Source: Actinomycetota bacterium (lineage in GTDB: Bacteria > Actinomycetota > Acidimicrobiia > Acidimicrobiales > RAAP-2). Taken from it: a DNA stretch of 64,000 nt. The notes under the pieces were generated by a model. The model ran no database searches, had not been told where the DNA came from, and saw nothing but the letters and a program-made list of their open reading frames with translations. The translations under genes were made by a program, and so were the position numbers. Below are positions 55,330 through 64,000 of this stretch, one piece after another (position 1 is the first letter of the stretch; every line of letters starts with the position of its first letter). The stretch is taken from NCBI GenBank assembly GCA_021324355.1, contig JAJPJD010000018.1, positions 93,369 to 157,368 of the forward strand. Direction: 5' to 3'.

Positions 55330-56601
55330 TCACCCGAACACTGTACCGACGTGGGCCAGGCCCTCGACCAAGGTGTCGATGTCGGAGGGATCGTTGTACA
55401 ACGCGATCGAGGCCCGGGCGGTGGCACTGACCCCCAGTCGGCGCATGAGGGGCTTGGCGCAGTGGTGGCCCGGGCGGACGCACACCCCGAACTGGTCCAG
55501 GATCTGGGCCACGTCGTGGGCGTGGACGTCGCGGTAGGCGAGGGAGAACACCCCGGCCCGGTCGCCGCCGGCCGGCGGGCCGAAGACCCGGCAGTCAGGC
55601 CCGAGCCGGTCGCCGAGGGCGTCGAGCGTGTAGGCGGTGAGGGCCCGCTCGTGGGCGACGATCCGTTCCATGCCCACGGCCGACAGGTAGTCCACCGCGC
55701 TGGCCAGGCCGACCGCTTCGGCGATCGGTGGCGTCCCGGCCTCGAACCGCCAGGGCACCTCGGCCGGGGAGAACCGCTCCAACGCGACGTCGAGGATCAT
55801 CCCGCCCCCGCCGAGGAACGGCGGCATCGAGTCGAGCAGCTCCTGGCGGCCCCAGAGCACCCCGATCCCGGTAGGACCGAGCATCTTGTGGCCAGAGAAG
55901 GCGAGGAAGTCCGCCCCGAGCGCCTTCACGTCGGTGACCAGGTGGGGCACCGACTGTGCACCGTCCACCACCACGACGGCGCCGTTGCGGTGGGCGGCCT
56001 CGGCGATCAGCGGGACCGGATTGACCGTTCCGAGCACGTTGGACATCGCGGTGACCGAGACCGCACGGGCGCCGTCCAGGATCTTGTCCAGGTCGCACAA
56101 ATCCAGGCGACCCTGGGCGTCAACCGGGAGGTAGCGCAGCTCGATGCCGATCGCCTCGGCCAGCATCAGCCACGGGACCAGGTTGGAGTGGTGCTCCATC
56201 TCGGTCAGCACCACGGCGTCGCCGCGCCGCAGGTTGGCTCGCCCCCAGCTGTTCACCACCAGGTTCAGAGCCTCGCTGGCGTTCTTGGTGAACACGATCT
56301 CCCGTCGGGGGTCGGCCGCCCCGACGAAGGCCCCGACCTTGCGGCGCGCCCCCTCGTAGAGCGCGGTTGCCTCCTCAGCGGTTGCGTACACCCCGCGGTG
56401 GACGTTGGCGTGGGTGTGCTCGTAGTAGTGGCCGATGGCGGCGAGCACCGACCGGGGCTGCAACGAGGTGGAGGCCGAGTCCAGGTAGACGATGGGCCGG
56501 TCGTGCACGGTCCGGGACAACAGGGGGAAGTCCTTGCGGATCGCCTCCACGTCGAGCGGGTCGTTGGGGCTACTCATCGGGACCGTCATCGGGACCGCCA
56601 C
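55330..56601 (-). CDS. sufS: Cysteine desulfurase SufS
   Basis: IRKDFPLLSRTVHDRPIVYLDSASTSLQPRSVL...FLAFSGHKMLGPTGIGVLWGR...RPGHHCAKPLM. Confidence 0.95.
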   Translation of the reverse strand: MAVPMTVPMSSPNDPLDVEAIRKDFPLLSRTVHDRPIVYLDSASTSLQPRSVLAAIGHYYEHTHANVHRGVYATAEEATALYEGARRKVGAFVGAADPRREIVFTKNASEALNLVVNSWGRANLRRGDAVVLTEMEHHSNLVPWLMLAEAIGIELRYLPVDAQGRLDLCDLDKILDGARAVSVTAMSNVLGTVNPVPLIAEAAHRNGAVVVVDGAQSVPHLVTDVKALGADFLAFSGHKMLGPTGIGVLWGRQELLDSMPPFLGGGGMILDVALERFSPAEVPWRFEAGTPPIAEAVGLASAVDYLSAVGMERIVAHERALTAYTLDALGDRLGPDCRVFGPPAGGDRAGVFSLAYRDVHAHDVAQILDQFGVCVRPGHHCAKPLMRRLGVSATARASIALYNDPSDIDTLVEGLAHVGTVFG

Positions 56602-57344
56602 TGGTCGTAGCCACCCGACTCGATTCGGGCGGCCAGGTCAGCCCCCCCGCTCTCGACGATCCGGCCACCGATCATGAGGTGGACCCGGTCTGGGACCAGA
56701 TCTCGCAGGATCCGCTGGTAGTGGGTCACCACCAGCACCCCCATGGAGGGCCGGAGCTCGCGGACCGTGCGGACCCCCCGCCCGACCACCCCCAGGGCGT
56801 CGATGTCCAGCCCGGAGCCGGTCTCGTCCAGGATCGCGACCTCGGGGTCGAGCAGGGCCATCTGGAGGATCTCGTTGCGCTTGCGCTCCCCCCCCGAGAA
56901 CCCCTCGTTCAGGTAGCGCTCCCCGAAGGCGGGATCCATGCCCAGGCGCTGCATCCACTCGGTCATCGCGACCCGGACCTCCAACACCGACACCTCGGTC
57001 CCTCGGCGGGCCGACATGGCCTGACGCAGGAACTGGGTGACCGAGACTCCGCTCAGGGCCTCGGGGTGCTGGAAGGCCAGAAACAGGCCGGCCTTCCCCC
57101 GCACGTCGGTCGGCCAGTCGGTCACGTTCTCGCCCTTCAGATAGATCGCCCCGCCGGTGACTCGGTACCCGGGATTGCCCAGCAGCACGTTGGCCAGGGT
57201 GGACTTGCCGGCCCCGTTGGGGCCCATGAGGGCGTGGACCTCTCCCGGCGCGATCTGCAAGCTCACGCCGCGCAAGATCTCGGTGTCCTCGGCCGTGGCC
57301 CGAAGGTCCTCGACCGCGAGGAGGGGGGGCGGGCTGGTGGTCAT
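56586..57344 (-). CDS. sufC: Fe-S cluster assembly ATPase SufC (copy 2)
   Basis: MGPNGAGKSTLANVLLGNPGYRVTGGAIYLKGENVTDWP...GFSGGERKRNEILQMALLDPEVAILDETGSGLDIDAL. Confidence 0.95.
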   Translation of the reverse strand: MTTSPPPLLAVEDLRATAEDTEILRGVSLQIAPGEVHALMGPNGAGKSTLANVLLGNPGYRVTGGAIYLKGENVTDWPTDVRGKAGLFLAFQHPEALSGVSVTQFLRQAMSARRGTEVSVLEVRVAMTEWMQRLGMDPAFGERYLNEGFSGGERKRNEILQMALLDPEVAILDETGSGLDIDALGVVGRGVRTVRELRPSMGVLVVTHYQRILRDLVPDRVHLMIGGRIVESGGADLAARIESGGYDQWRSR

Positions 57345-57425
57345 CGGAAAAATCCTACCTGTTTGGTCAACTTTTCTGCCCGCTGCCGTCGGCCCGCCGC
57401 GGACGGCCGTCGGCGCGGCCCTGGC

Positions 57426-58043
57426 TCACCAGCCGCGCGCAACCCACTCCGGGAGGCTGGGGGCCTCGGCCCCGATGGTGGTGGGCCTGCCATGGCCGGG
57501 CAGGACGATGGTGTCGGGGGCGAAGCGGGCGAACAGCCGCTCCTCGATCGAGCGGATGATGGTCGGGAAGTCCCCCCCCGGGTACTTGGTCGCCCCCGGG
57601 CCCCCTGGGAACAGGGTGTCGCCAGTGAGCAGCAGCGGGGTGCCTTCGACCGCGAAACACATGGACCCGGGGGTGTGGCCGGGCGTGGCGATGGTGCGCA
57701 CCCGCAGCCGTCCGACCTCGAGCACCGAGTCGTCCTCCAGGAGCAGGTCGTAGCTGGGCAGCATGTCGGCGTCGGCCGCGGTGACCGAGACGCTGATGCC
57801 AGCCTCCCGAACTGCCGGCACGGCCTGGATGTGGTCGGCGTGGCCGTGGGTCTCGACGACAGAGCGCACCCCCAGGGCCTGGCACACCTCGAGCAACGCC
57901 TCGTGCTCGTTGGCCGCGTCGACCAGCATGGCCTCGCCGGTGCGCCGACAGCGGAGCACGTAGACGTTGTTGTCCATCGGCCCCACCACCATCCGGTGGA
58001 GCTCGCAGGCTGCATCCTCCCAGATCCTGACCAGTTCGGGCAC
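57426..58043 (-). CDS. MBL-fold hydrolase (glyoxalase II-like)
   Basis: VVGPMDNNVYVLRCRRTGEAMLVDAANE...VVETHGHADHIQAV...IATPGHTPGSMCF...LLTGDTLFPGG. Confidence 0.9.
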   Translation of the reverse strand: MPELVRIWEDAACELHRMVVGPMDNNVYVLRCRRTGEAMLVDAANEHEALLEVCQALGVRSVVETHGHADHIQAVPAVREAGISVSVTAADADMLPSYDLLLEDDSVLEVGRLRVRTIATPGHTPGSMCFAVEGTPLLLTGDTLFPGGPGATKYPGGDFPTIIRSIEERLFARFAPDTIVLPGHGRPTTIGAEAPSLPEWVARGW

Positions 58044-58102
58044 CGTCTCAAGGATCGCACAGCTGGCGGCCCGGTGGAACGCCGGTCGGCTGGGCCCGGG
58101 AT

Positions 58103-58114
58103 GGGAACGTTCCC
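58103..58114. promoter_or_regulatory. 12-bp perfect palindrome GGGAACGTTCCC in a divergent intergenic region
   Basis: Between the MBL-fold hydrolase (minus) and acyl-CoA dehydrogenase (plus). Confidence 0.45.
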
Positions 58115-58218
58115 GTTGTCGTGCCGAGCCCATTTCTGGTAGACACCAGGCGAAGCGCCGGTGGCGGGGGCTGCCCGGTCGGCGCCGGACGCCAGGAGAA
58201 GAAGAGAGAAGAGCCGCC

Positions 58219-59334
58219 ATGAACTTTGCCTTCAGCGAGGAGCAAGAGGAGCTGCGGAGCGCCGTGCGGCGCTTCTTGCAGGAGAAGTCGCCGGAGACCG
58301 AGGTCCGACGGCTCATGGAAACCGAGGACGGCTACGACCCTGCGGTGTGGTCCCAGATGGCCGACCAGCTGGGCCTCCAGTCGCTGATCATCCCCGAGGA
58401 GTACGGGGGGTCGGGATTCGGCTACGTGGAGCTGATCGTCGTCTTGGAGGAGATGGGCAACGTGCTGCTCTGCGCCCCCTTCTTCTCCACGGTCGCCCTG
58501 GCCACCAACGCGTTGCTCACCTCGGGGGACGAGCAGGCCAAGAAGGACCTGCTGCCCGGACTGGCGTCGGGGCAGACCATCGGGACCCTTGCCATCACCG
58601 AGGACAACGGGCGGTGGGACTTCGACGGGATCGCGCTCAGCGCCCGCGAGTCGGGCGGCACCTGGACGCTCGACGGCCACAAGTCGTTCGTGCTCGACGG
58701 CCACACCGCCAACCTGATCCTGGTGGTCGGCCGGAGCGCGGCCGGCCTGAGCCTGTTCGCGGTGGACGCCGACGCGCCCGGGCTGACCCGGACCCCGCTG
58801 CCGACCATGGACCAGACCCGCAAGCAGGCCCGGCTGGTGTTCGAGTCGACGCCGGCCCGACTGATCGGGACCGACGGCGGCGCAGCCGAGGGCCTGACCA
58901 AGACCCTCGACCTGGCGGCAGTGGCGCTGGCCGCCGAGCAGGTGGGCGGGGCTCAGCACTGCCTGGACAGCTCGGTCGACTACGCGAAGAACAGGATCCA
59001 GTTCGGCCGGCCGATCGGGAGCTTCCAGGCGATCAAGCACAAGTGCGCCGACATGCTGCTCGAAGTGGAGTCGGCCAAGTCGGCCGCCTACTACGCCGGC
59101 TGGGCGGCAGCCGAGGACTCCGAGGAACTCCCGGTCGTGGCCAGCTTGGCCAAGTCCTACTGCTCGGAGGCGTACTTCCACGCCGCGGCCGAGAACATCC
59201 AGATCCACGGCGGGATCGGGTTCACCTGGGAGCACGACGCCCACCTGTACTTCAAGCGGGCCAAGTCCTCCGAGCTGCTGTTCGGCGACCCCGCCTACCA
59301 CCGGGAGCTGCTGGCGCAGCGGATCGGGATCTGA
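58219..59334 (+). CDS. Acyl-CoA dehydrogenase
   Basis: MNFAFSEEQEELRSAVRRFLQEKSPETEVRRLMETEDGYDPAVWSQMADQLGLQSLIIPEEYGGSGFG. Confidence 0.95.
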   Translation: MNFAFSEEQEELRSAVRRFLQEKSPETEVRRLMETEDGYDPAVWSQMADQLGLQSLIIPEEYGGSGFGYVELIVVLEEMGNVLLCAPFFSTVALATNALLTSGDEQAKKDLLPGLASGQTIGTLAITEDNGRWDFDGIALSARESGGTWTLDGHKSFVLDGHTANLILVVGRSAAGLSLFAVDADAPGLTRTPLPTMDQTRKQARLVFESTPARLIGTDGGAAEGLTKTLDLAAVALAAEQVGGAQHCLDSSVDYAKNRIQFGRPIGSFQAIKHKCADMLLEVESAKSAAYYAGWAAAEDSEELPVVASLAKSYCSEAYFHAAAENIQIHGGIGFTWEHDAHLYFKRAKSSELLFGDPAYHRELLAQRIGI

Positions 59335-59356
59335 GCCTGGCCGTCTGGCCGGGGCG

Positions 59357-60097
59357 GTGAGCGGCCAGTGGCGCGAGGCCGCCGGCCCGGCGGGCACCCT
59401 GCGGTACTACGCGGCTGGCGCGACCCGGCGGCCGCCGGCACCGCTGCTGGTGGTCTGCCCGGAGCTGCCCACCCTGGAGGGCGCCCACGGCGACGTCGGT
59501 CTCCCCTACGAGGCGGTGGCCGACCGAGTCGCCCAGGAGTCGGGCTGGCGCGTGGTGGCGGCCATGCTGCGGGGGGTCGGAGGGTCGGCCGGCAGCTTCT
59601 CGGCTGCTGGCTGGCTCGAGGACGCGGCCGTGGTGGTCGCGACCGAGCTGGACGAGGGGGGCGAGCTCCGGGCGGCCGGCTTCGGCTTCGGAGGAGCGGT
59701 TGCCCTCGCGCTGGCGGCCGGTGACCCCCGAGTGCGGGCGGTGGCCTGCTTCGCCGCCCCGGCCCGGCTCGCCGAGTGGGCCGCCGATCCCCATGGGCTC
59801 GCCCAGCGGTGCGCGACCGCCGGGGTGATCGAGCCCGGCTTCCCCGACGACGTCGAGGCCTGGGCGGCCGAGTTGGCCGACCTCGAGCCGCTGGCCTCGG
59901 CGACGCGCCTGGGAGACCGGCCCTTGCTGGTCGTGCAGGGCTCCGAGGACAACGACGTGCCCCCTGAGTCGGCGGCCGCGCTCGCCCGGGCCGCCCCCCG
60001 GGCCGAGCTGCGGGTGGTGCTGGGGGCCGGCCACTGGCTGCGGGCCGACCCGCGGGCGGTGGCCACCCTCATCGGCTGGCTGGAACGTCAGGGCTGA
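59357..60097 (+). CDS. Alpha/beta hydrolase
   Basis: LRAAGFGFGGAVALALAAGDPRVRAVACFAAPA...PLLVVQGSEDNDVPPES. Confidence 0.8.
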   Translation: MSGQWREAAGPAGTLRYYAAGATRRPPAPLLVVCPELPTLEGAHGDVGLPYEAVADRVAQESGWRVVAAMLRGVGGSAGSFSAAGWLEDAAVVVATELDEGGELRAAGFGFGGAVALALAAGDPRVRAVACFAAPARLAEWAADPHGLAQRCATAGVIEPGFPDDVEAWAAELADLEPLASATRLGDRPLLVVQGSEDNDVPPESAAALARAAPRAELRVVLGAGHWLRADPRAVATLIGWLERQG

Positions 60098-60732
60098 GCT
60101 CCGGCCTGCTCGAGCGCCTCGGTGATGGCCGCCCGCAGTGCTCGCGCGGCGTGCTCGGGGTCGGGAGCGCCGGTCAGGTACCGGACGACCACGAAGTGCC
60201 GGGCTCCGGCGGCCACCAGCCCGGGCACGGTTTCGGGGGTCACCCCCCCGGTCACAAAGACCGGCCATGGTGAGCGAGCCACCGCCAGCGACAGGTAGCC
60301 GGTCCCGGTGGCGGGCCGTCCCGGCTTGGTCGGAGTCGCCACCACCGGCCCAGCCGAGAGGTAGTCAACCGGCTCACCCAGGGCGGCAGCCAGGTCGTCC
60401 TCGCCGTGGGTCGAGGTCCCCACGATGGCCTCGGGGCCGAGCAGACGCCGGGCCAGCGAGCGTGGCGCGTCGTCCCGACCGAGGTGGACGCCGTCGGCCT
60501 CGGCCTCGAGGGCCAGATCGGGCCGGTCGTTCAAGATGAACGGAACGCCGTGGTCCCGGCACACGGCGGCCGCCAGGCGGGCCCGCTCCAGCAGGGGACG
60601 GGCCTCGAGGTGCTTGTCGCGTAGCTGGACCAGGTCGACCCCGCCGGCGATGCAGGCCTCGAGGAAGCTCGCCAGGTCGGGGCGGTCCGGGGTGCACAGG
60701 TACAGCCGGCGCTCCCCGAGGGCCGGGGTCAC
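60088..60732 (-). CDS. thiE: Thiamine-phosphate synthase
   Basis: GGVDLVQLRDKHLEARPLLERARLAAAVCRDHGVPFILNDRPDLALEAEADGVHLGRDD...VTGGVTPETVPGLVAAGARHFVVV. Confidence 0.93.
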   Translation of the reverse strand: MTPALGERRLYLCTPDRPDLASFLEACIAGGVDLVQLRDKHLEARPLLERARLAAAVCRDHGVPFILNDRPDLALEAEADGVHLGRDDAPRSLARRLLGPEAIVGTSTHGEDDLAAALGEPVDYLSAGPVVATPTKPGRPATGTGYLSLAVARSPWPVFVTGGVTPETVPGLVAAGARHFVVVRYLTGAPDPEHAARALRAAITEALEQAGAQP

Positions 60733-61325
60733 CGCTGCCTGGCCGCCGCCTTGGCCGCCTTCTTGGCGTCCCGGACCCTCGCCAGGCTGGCCTCGTCGAC
60801 GATGTCGGCCACCGAGCGGAACGAGCCCGGCTCGCCGTAGGGGGCGGAGGCCTCGACCCAGCCCTTGGGCCGAATGCCGAGCTGCTTGCCGGCCAGCGCG
60901 ACGAAGATCCTGGCCTTCTGGTCGCCGAAGCCCGGCAGTGCCTTCACCCGGGCCCGCAGCTCCGTCCCGGTGGCCACCCCGGCCCACAGCTTTGCCGGGT
61001 CCCCGCCGTAGGTGGAGGCGATCTCGGCCGCCAGCGCATGCACCCGCCGGGCCATCGAGGCCGGATAGCGGTGGAGCGCCGGCTTCTCGGCGAAGACCGC
61101 CTCGAGGGCGCTTGGTTCGGTGGCCGCGATCCGGGCTGCATCCAGGCGGCCGCCGAGACGCCGGGCGAGCTCCTTGGGGCCCCGGAACGCCCACTCAAGC
61201 GGCACCTGCTGGTCGAGCACCATCCCGAAGAGCAGAGCGAGCGGGCTGGTGGACAGCAGGGCATCGGCCTCGGGGTCCTGGGCCAAGTGGAGGTCGACCT
61301 CGATCGGGTAGCGTCCGGTGCTCAC
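60729..61325 (-). CDS. HhH-GPD base-excision DNA repair protein
   Basis: LLFGMVLDQQVPLEWAFRGPKELARRLGG...VKALPGFGDQKARIFVALAGKQLGIRPKGW. Confidence 0.88.
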   Translation of the reverse strand: MSTGRYPIEVDLHLAQDPEADALLSTSPLALLFGMVLDQQVPLEWAFRGPKELARRLGGRLDAARIAATEPSALEAVFAEKPALHRYPASMARRVHALAAEIASTYGGDPAKLWAGVATGTELRARVKALPGFGDQKARIFVALAGKQLGIRPKGWVEASAPYGEPGSFRSVADIVDEASLARVRDAKKAAKAAARQR

Positions 61326-61351
61326 CCGGCCAGCGTAGGCGAGCCGTGCGT

Positions 61352-62840
61352 TCAGGGAGCGCCCGGGGCGGCCCGAGGCCACCGAGGTGCGGGCGGTGGG
61401 TCGGGGGCGACGGCACGCTCGGCCGGGTCGGGGGCAAGGCCGTCCCCGCCCGGCTGTTCTTCGGGCGGCAGGACCTGGTGGAAGGCCAGCCAGTAGGCAA
61501 CCACGTTGGCGGCCATGAAGGCGGCCGCCCCTACCAGTGGCGCATCTTCGAAGACCGCCATCAGCGCGCCACCGATTGCCGGGCTCACACTGGAGGCGAC
61601 CTGCGAGGGCAGGGACCCGAGCGCGGCGACGGTCCCTCGTCGCCCAGCTTCGGCCACGCCCATCACGTAGGACTGGCGAGCGGGGAGCCCGAGGGAGTTG
61701 AGGGCCATCCGGAGGCCGTAGAGGATCCCAGCCCACACGAAGTCGGGCGCCCAGATCATCACCACGAGCAATCCGATGGAAAACGCGCGGGTGACCGTGA
61801 CGGTCATCACCGCGCCAAGGCGTCGGGTCAACCGGGCTGCGCCCAGGTAGGGCAGGGCGGTCGCCAGGTTGATGATGGTGTAGAGGACCCCGAGCTCGCC
61901 GGCCCCGACCCCGAAGCGGACGTGGAACCAGTAGGTGAGCAGCGGGCCGAGGAACCCGAAGCCGAACCCGTTGAGCGAGTTGGTGAGGGCCAAGCGCCAC
62001 ACCAGTTGGCGGGTGGCCAGCGTCTGGGTGCCCGGCGGCGCGGGCGAGGGCCGGCTGGCTGGCCGGTCTGGCAGCCGGCCGGCACCACTGTGGCGTCGGC
62101 CTCCTCCGCTGACCCCGTCGCGCAGGGGCAGGCTGATTGCCAGCAGACCGAGCGACACCACCGCGCCGAGGAGGAACACTAGGCGGTCAGCGGAGGAGGC
62201 CGTCCACCCCGAGTGTTGGAGCCAGTCGGGCACCCATGCCACCAGGGAGCCCAAGGCGCCGGCCACCACACCGATGAAGCCGATGAACCCAAAGGCGGCA
62301 GTTCGCTTCTGGTTGCCGGCTGACTCGGCCAACAGCGGTTGCTCGGCGGGGAACACCGGCCCCCATGACCCTCCGCTGCCGGCACCGCCGCCTCGTCCCA
62401 CCCCTCCGAGGCCGCTCGCGATCAGGATGAGCGGCAGGCTGGTGGTGGTGGCCATGAGGAGGCCCCCGACGACGCCGGCGGCGGCCAGGAAGACGAGCAT
62501 GCGCCGTGGCCCCAGCCGGTCCGTGCCCAGGCCGACCACCAGCACCAGCAGGGCCGAGATGACGGTGGTGCCGCTCAGGATCCCGCCGATGACCGAGCTC
62601 GAGTACCCACGAGCGTCCAGGTACAGGGGGAAGACGACGGTGAGGAAGGCGACGCCGAAACTGCGCAGGGCCCGGGCGGCGTAGAGCAGCCGCAGGTTGG
62701 TTGCTCTAGCTGCCGCGGCCACCGAAGCCGATGATTCGAGGGAGACCTGCTCACCGGACGGGCCGGGGTCCTGGGCGAGAGGCAGGTGGCGGGCGGGCTC
62801 GCCCTCGTGGTGCCCCCCTCTGCCACCGACCGTCACCGTC
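61352..62840 (-). CDS. MFS transporter (start approximate)
   Basis: LRLLYAARALRSFGVAFLTVVFPLYLDARGYSSSVIGGILSGTTVISALLVLVVGLGTDRLGPRRMLV. Confidence 0.85.
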
Positions 62841-62977
62841 CCATCCTGCCAATGGTGACCGACGGACCAAAAGTTCGGCTCCGGGTGCTGGGGTGCTCGG
62901 CGCTCCACGGCCAGATGGGCCATGGCGACGGCAGTCTCCATTTCTGCAGGGAGACCGGTTGTGGGAAGATCTGGGCC

Positions 62978-63844
62978 GTGGAAGCGCGGGTCTTCGAGCT
63001 CGAGGACGGACGGGACCTCGCCTATAGTGAGGCGGGTGACCCAGCCGGGACTCCGGTGCTGGCGTTCCACGGCACGCCGGGGTCGCGGCGCCAGGTCCTG
63101 CTCCCAATCGTCGCCCAGGCGGCGAAGCGGGTCGGCGTTTGCCTCATCGCGCCGGATCGTCCCGGCTACGGCCTTAGCTCGTACCAGCCCGGACGCCGTC
63201 TTGTTGACTGGCCCAGGGACGTTGCAGCGATCGCTGAGCGGCTCGACCTCGAGCGGTTCGCGGTCGTGGGCGTCTCCGGCGGTGGTCCGCACGCGCTCGC
63301 GTGTGCCGCGCTCCTGGGGAGCCGGGTCACGCGCGCCGCCGTGGTGAGCGGGATCTTCGAGATCCGCACGGCCGCGGATGCCCAGGGCATGATGGCAATG
63401 AACCGGCTCCTCGCCGCCCTGGCGAGACGGTCCGAGCGAGCGCTCGTGCCGGTCACCTCGGTGGTTGCCCAGGTCGGCCGCCGCCGGCCCGAGCAGGCAG
63501 TGAAGTGGATGCTGCGACAGGTCCCAGCGAGCGACGCGACCGTCCTTCAGCGCCCGGAGATCTCCGAAGCCTTCATCAGCGACCTCCGCCATGCGTCGGC
63601 CACGGCACCACGGGCAGCAGCTCAGGACATGGCGCTGTTTGCTCGGCCGTGGGGCTTCGAGCTCACCCAGATCGAGGTCCCGGTCGACTTCTGGCAGGGC
63701 GATGCCGACAAGAACGTCCCTCCCGAGCATGCCCGCCGGCAGGCGGCGCTGGTGAAACGTTCGGTCCTTCACGAGGTCGCAGGTGCGGGCCACTTGCTGT
63801 TCGTGGACCGGGCGGAGGAGATCCTGCAGGCAGTGGTGGCTTGA
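62978..63844 (+). CDS. Alpha/beta hydrolase
   Basis: VEARVFELEDGRDLAYSEAGDPAGTPVLAFHGTPGSRRQVLL...RPGYGLSSY...VVGVSGGGPHALACAALL. Confidence 0.88.
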   Translation: MEARVFELEDGRDLAYSEAGDPAGTPVLAFHGTPGSRRQVLLPIVAQAAKRVGVCLIAPDRPGYGLSSYQPGRRLVDWPRDVAAIAERLDLERFAVVGVSGGGPHALACAALLGSRVTRAAVVSGIFEIRTAADAQGMMAMNRLLAALARRSERALVPVTSVVAQVGRRRPEQAVKWMLRQVPASDATVLQRPEISEAFISDLRHASATAPRAAAQDMALFARPWGFELTQIEVPVDFWQGDADKNVPPEHARRQAALVKRSVLHEVAGAGHLLFVDRAEEILQAVVA

Positions 63845-64000
63845 CGCGCTGAGCTCAGCCGCCCAGAGCCAGGATCTGGCGCCGGATCCTTAGCAGGGTG
63901 CGGAAAATTGGCGGTCAGGGGCCGACGTAGGTCCCCAGAGCCTGCGCCGGTTCTTCATTGCCGTTGGTCCTCTCACCGCTCGGCCACCCTGAGGGTTCCT

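Overview
High-G+C actinobacterial chromosome segment; gene content and codon usage look Acidimicrobiia-like (inference). The first ~24 kb is a nearly complete branched-chain amino acid (BCAA) locus: ilvD 3' end, ilvB-ilvN-ilvC, serC, an aspartate-type aminotransferase, serA, leuA, greA-leuC-leuD, leuB-ilvE-cimA-esterase. Interspersed are a SipW-like signal peptidase, a TasA/camelysin-like secreted protein and an ABC exporter. The rest holds NAD(P)H/quinone and nitronate enzymes, a divergent MFS/HxlR pair, an osmoprotectant (OpuC-type) ABC system, lgt, a compositionally distinct organomercurial island (merR-merB plus two small ORFs), an NlpC/P60 hydrolase, acyl-CoA metabolism genes, mutY, a two-operon SUF Fe-S system with two sufC genes, thiE, and MFS and hydrolase genes. 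The most interesting signal is a set of three very short leader peptides rich in Ile/Val/Leu ([39 protein letters not shown]) upstream of ilvB, leuA and leuB. Each sits 8-9 nt after a sigma70-like -10 element, so it is probably leaderless. In each, the stop codon touches or nearly touches a perfect hairpin, followed by an intrinsic-terminator-like hairpin. ilvC and a nucleotidyltransferase-like gene each appear frameshifted by one missing G after a GGG run. No rRNA, tRNA, CRISPR array or intact mobile element was recognised. All calls come from reading sequence and supplied ORFs; no searches or folding were run.
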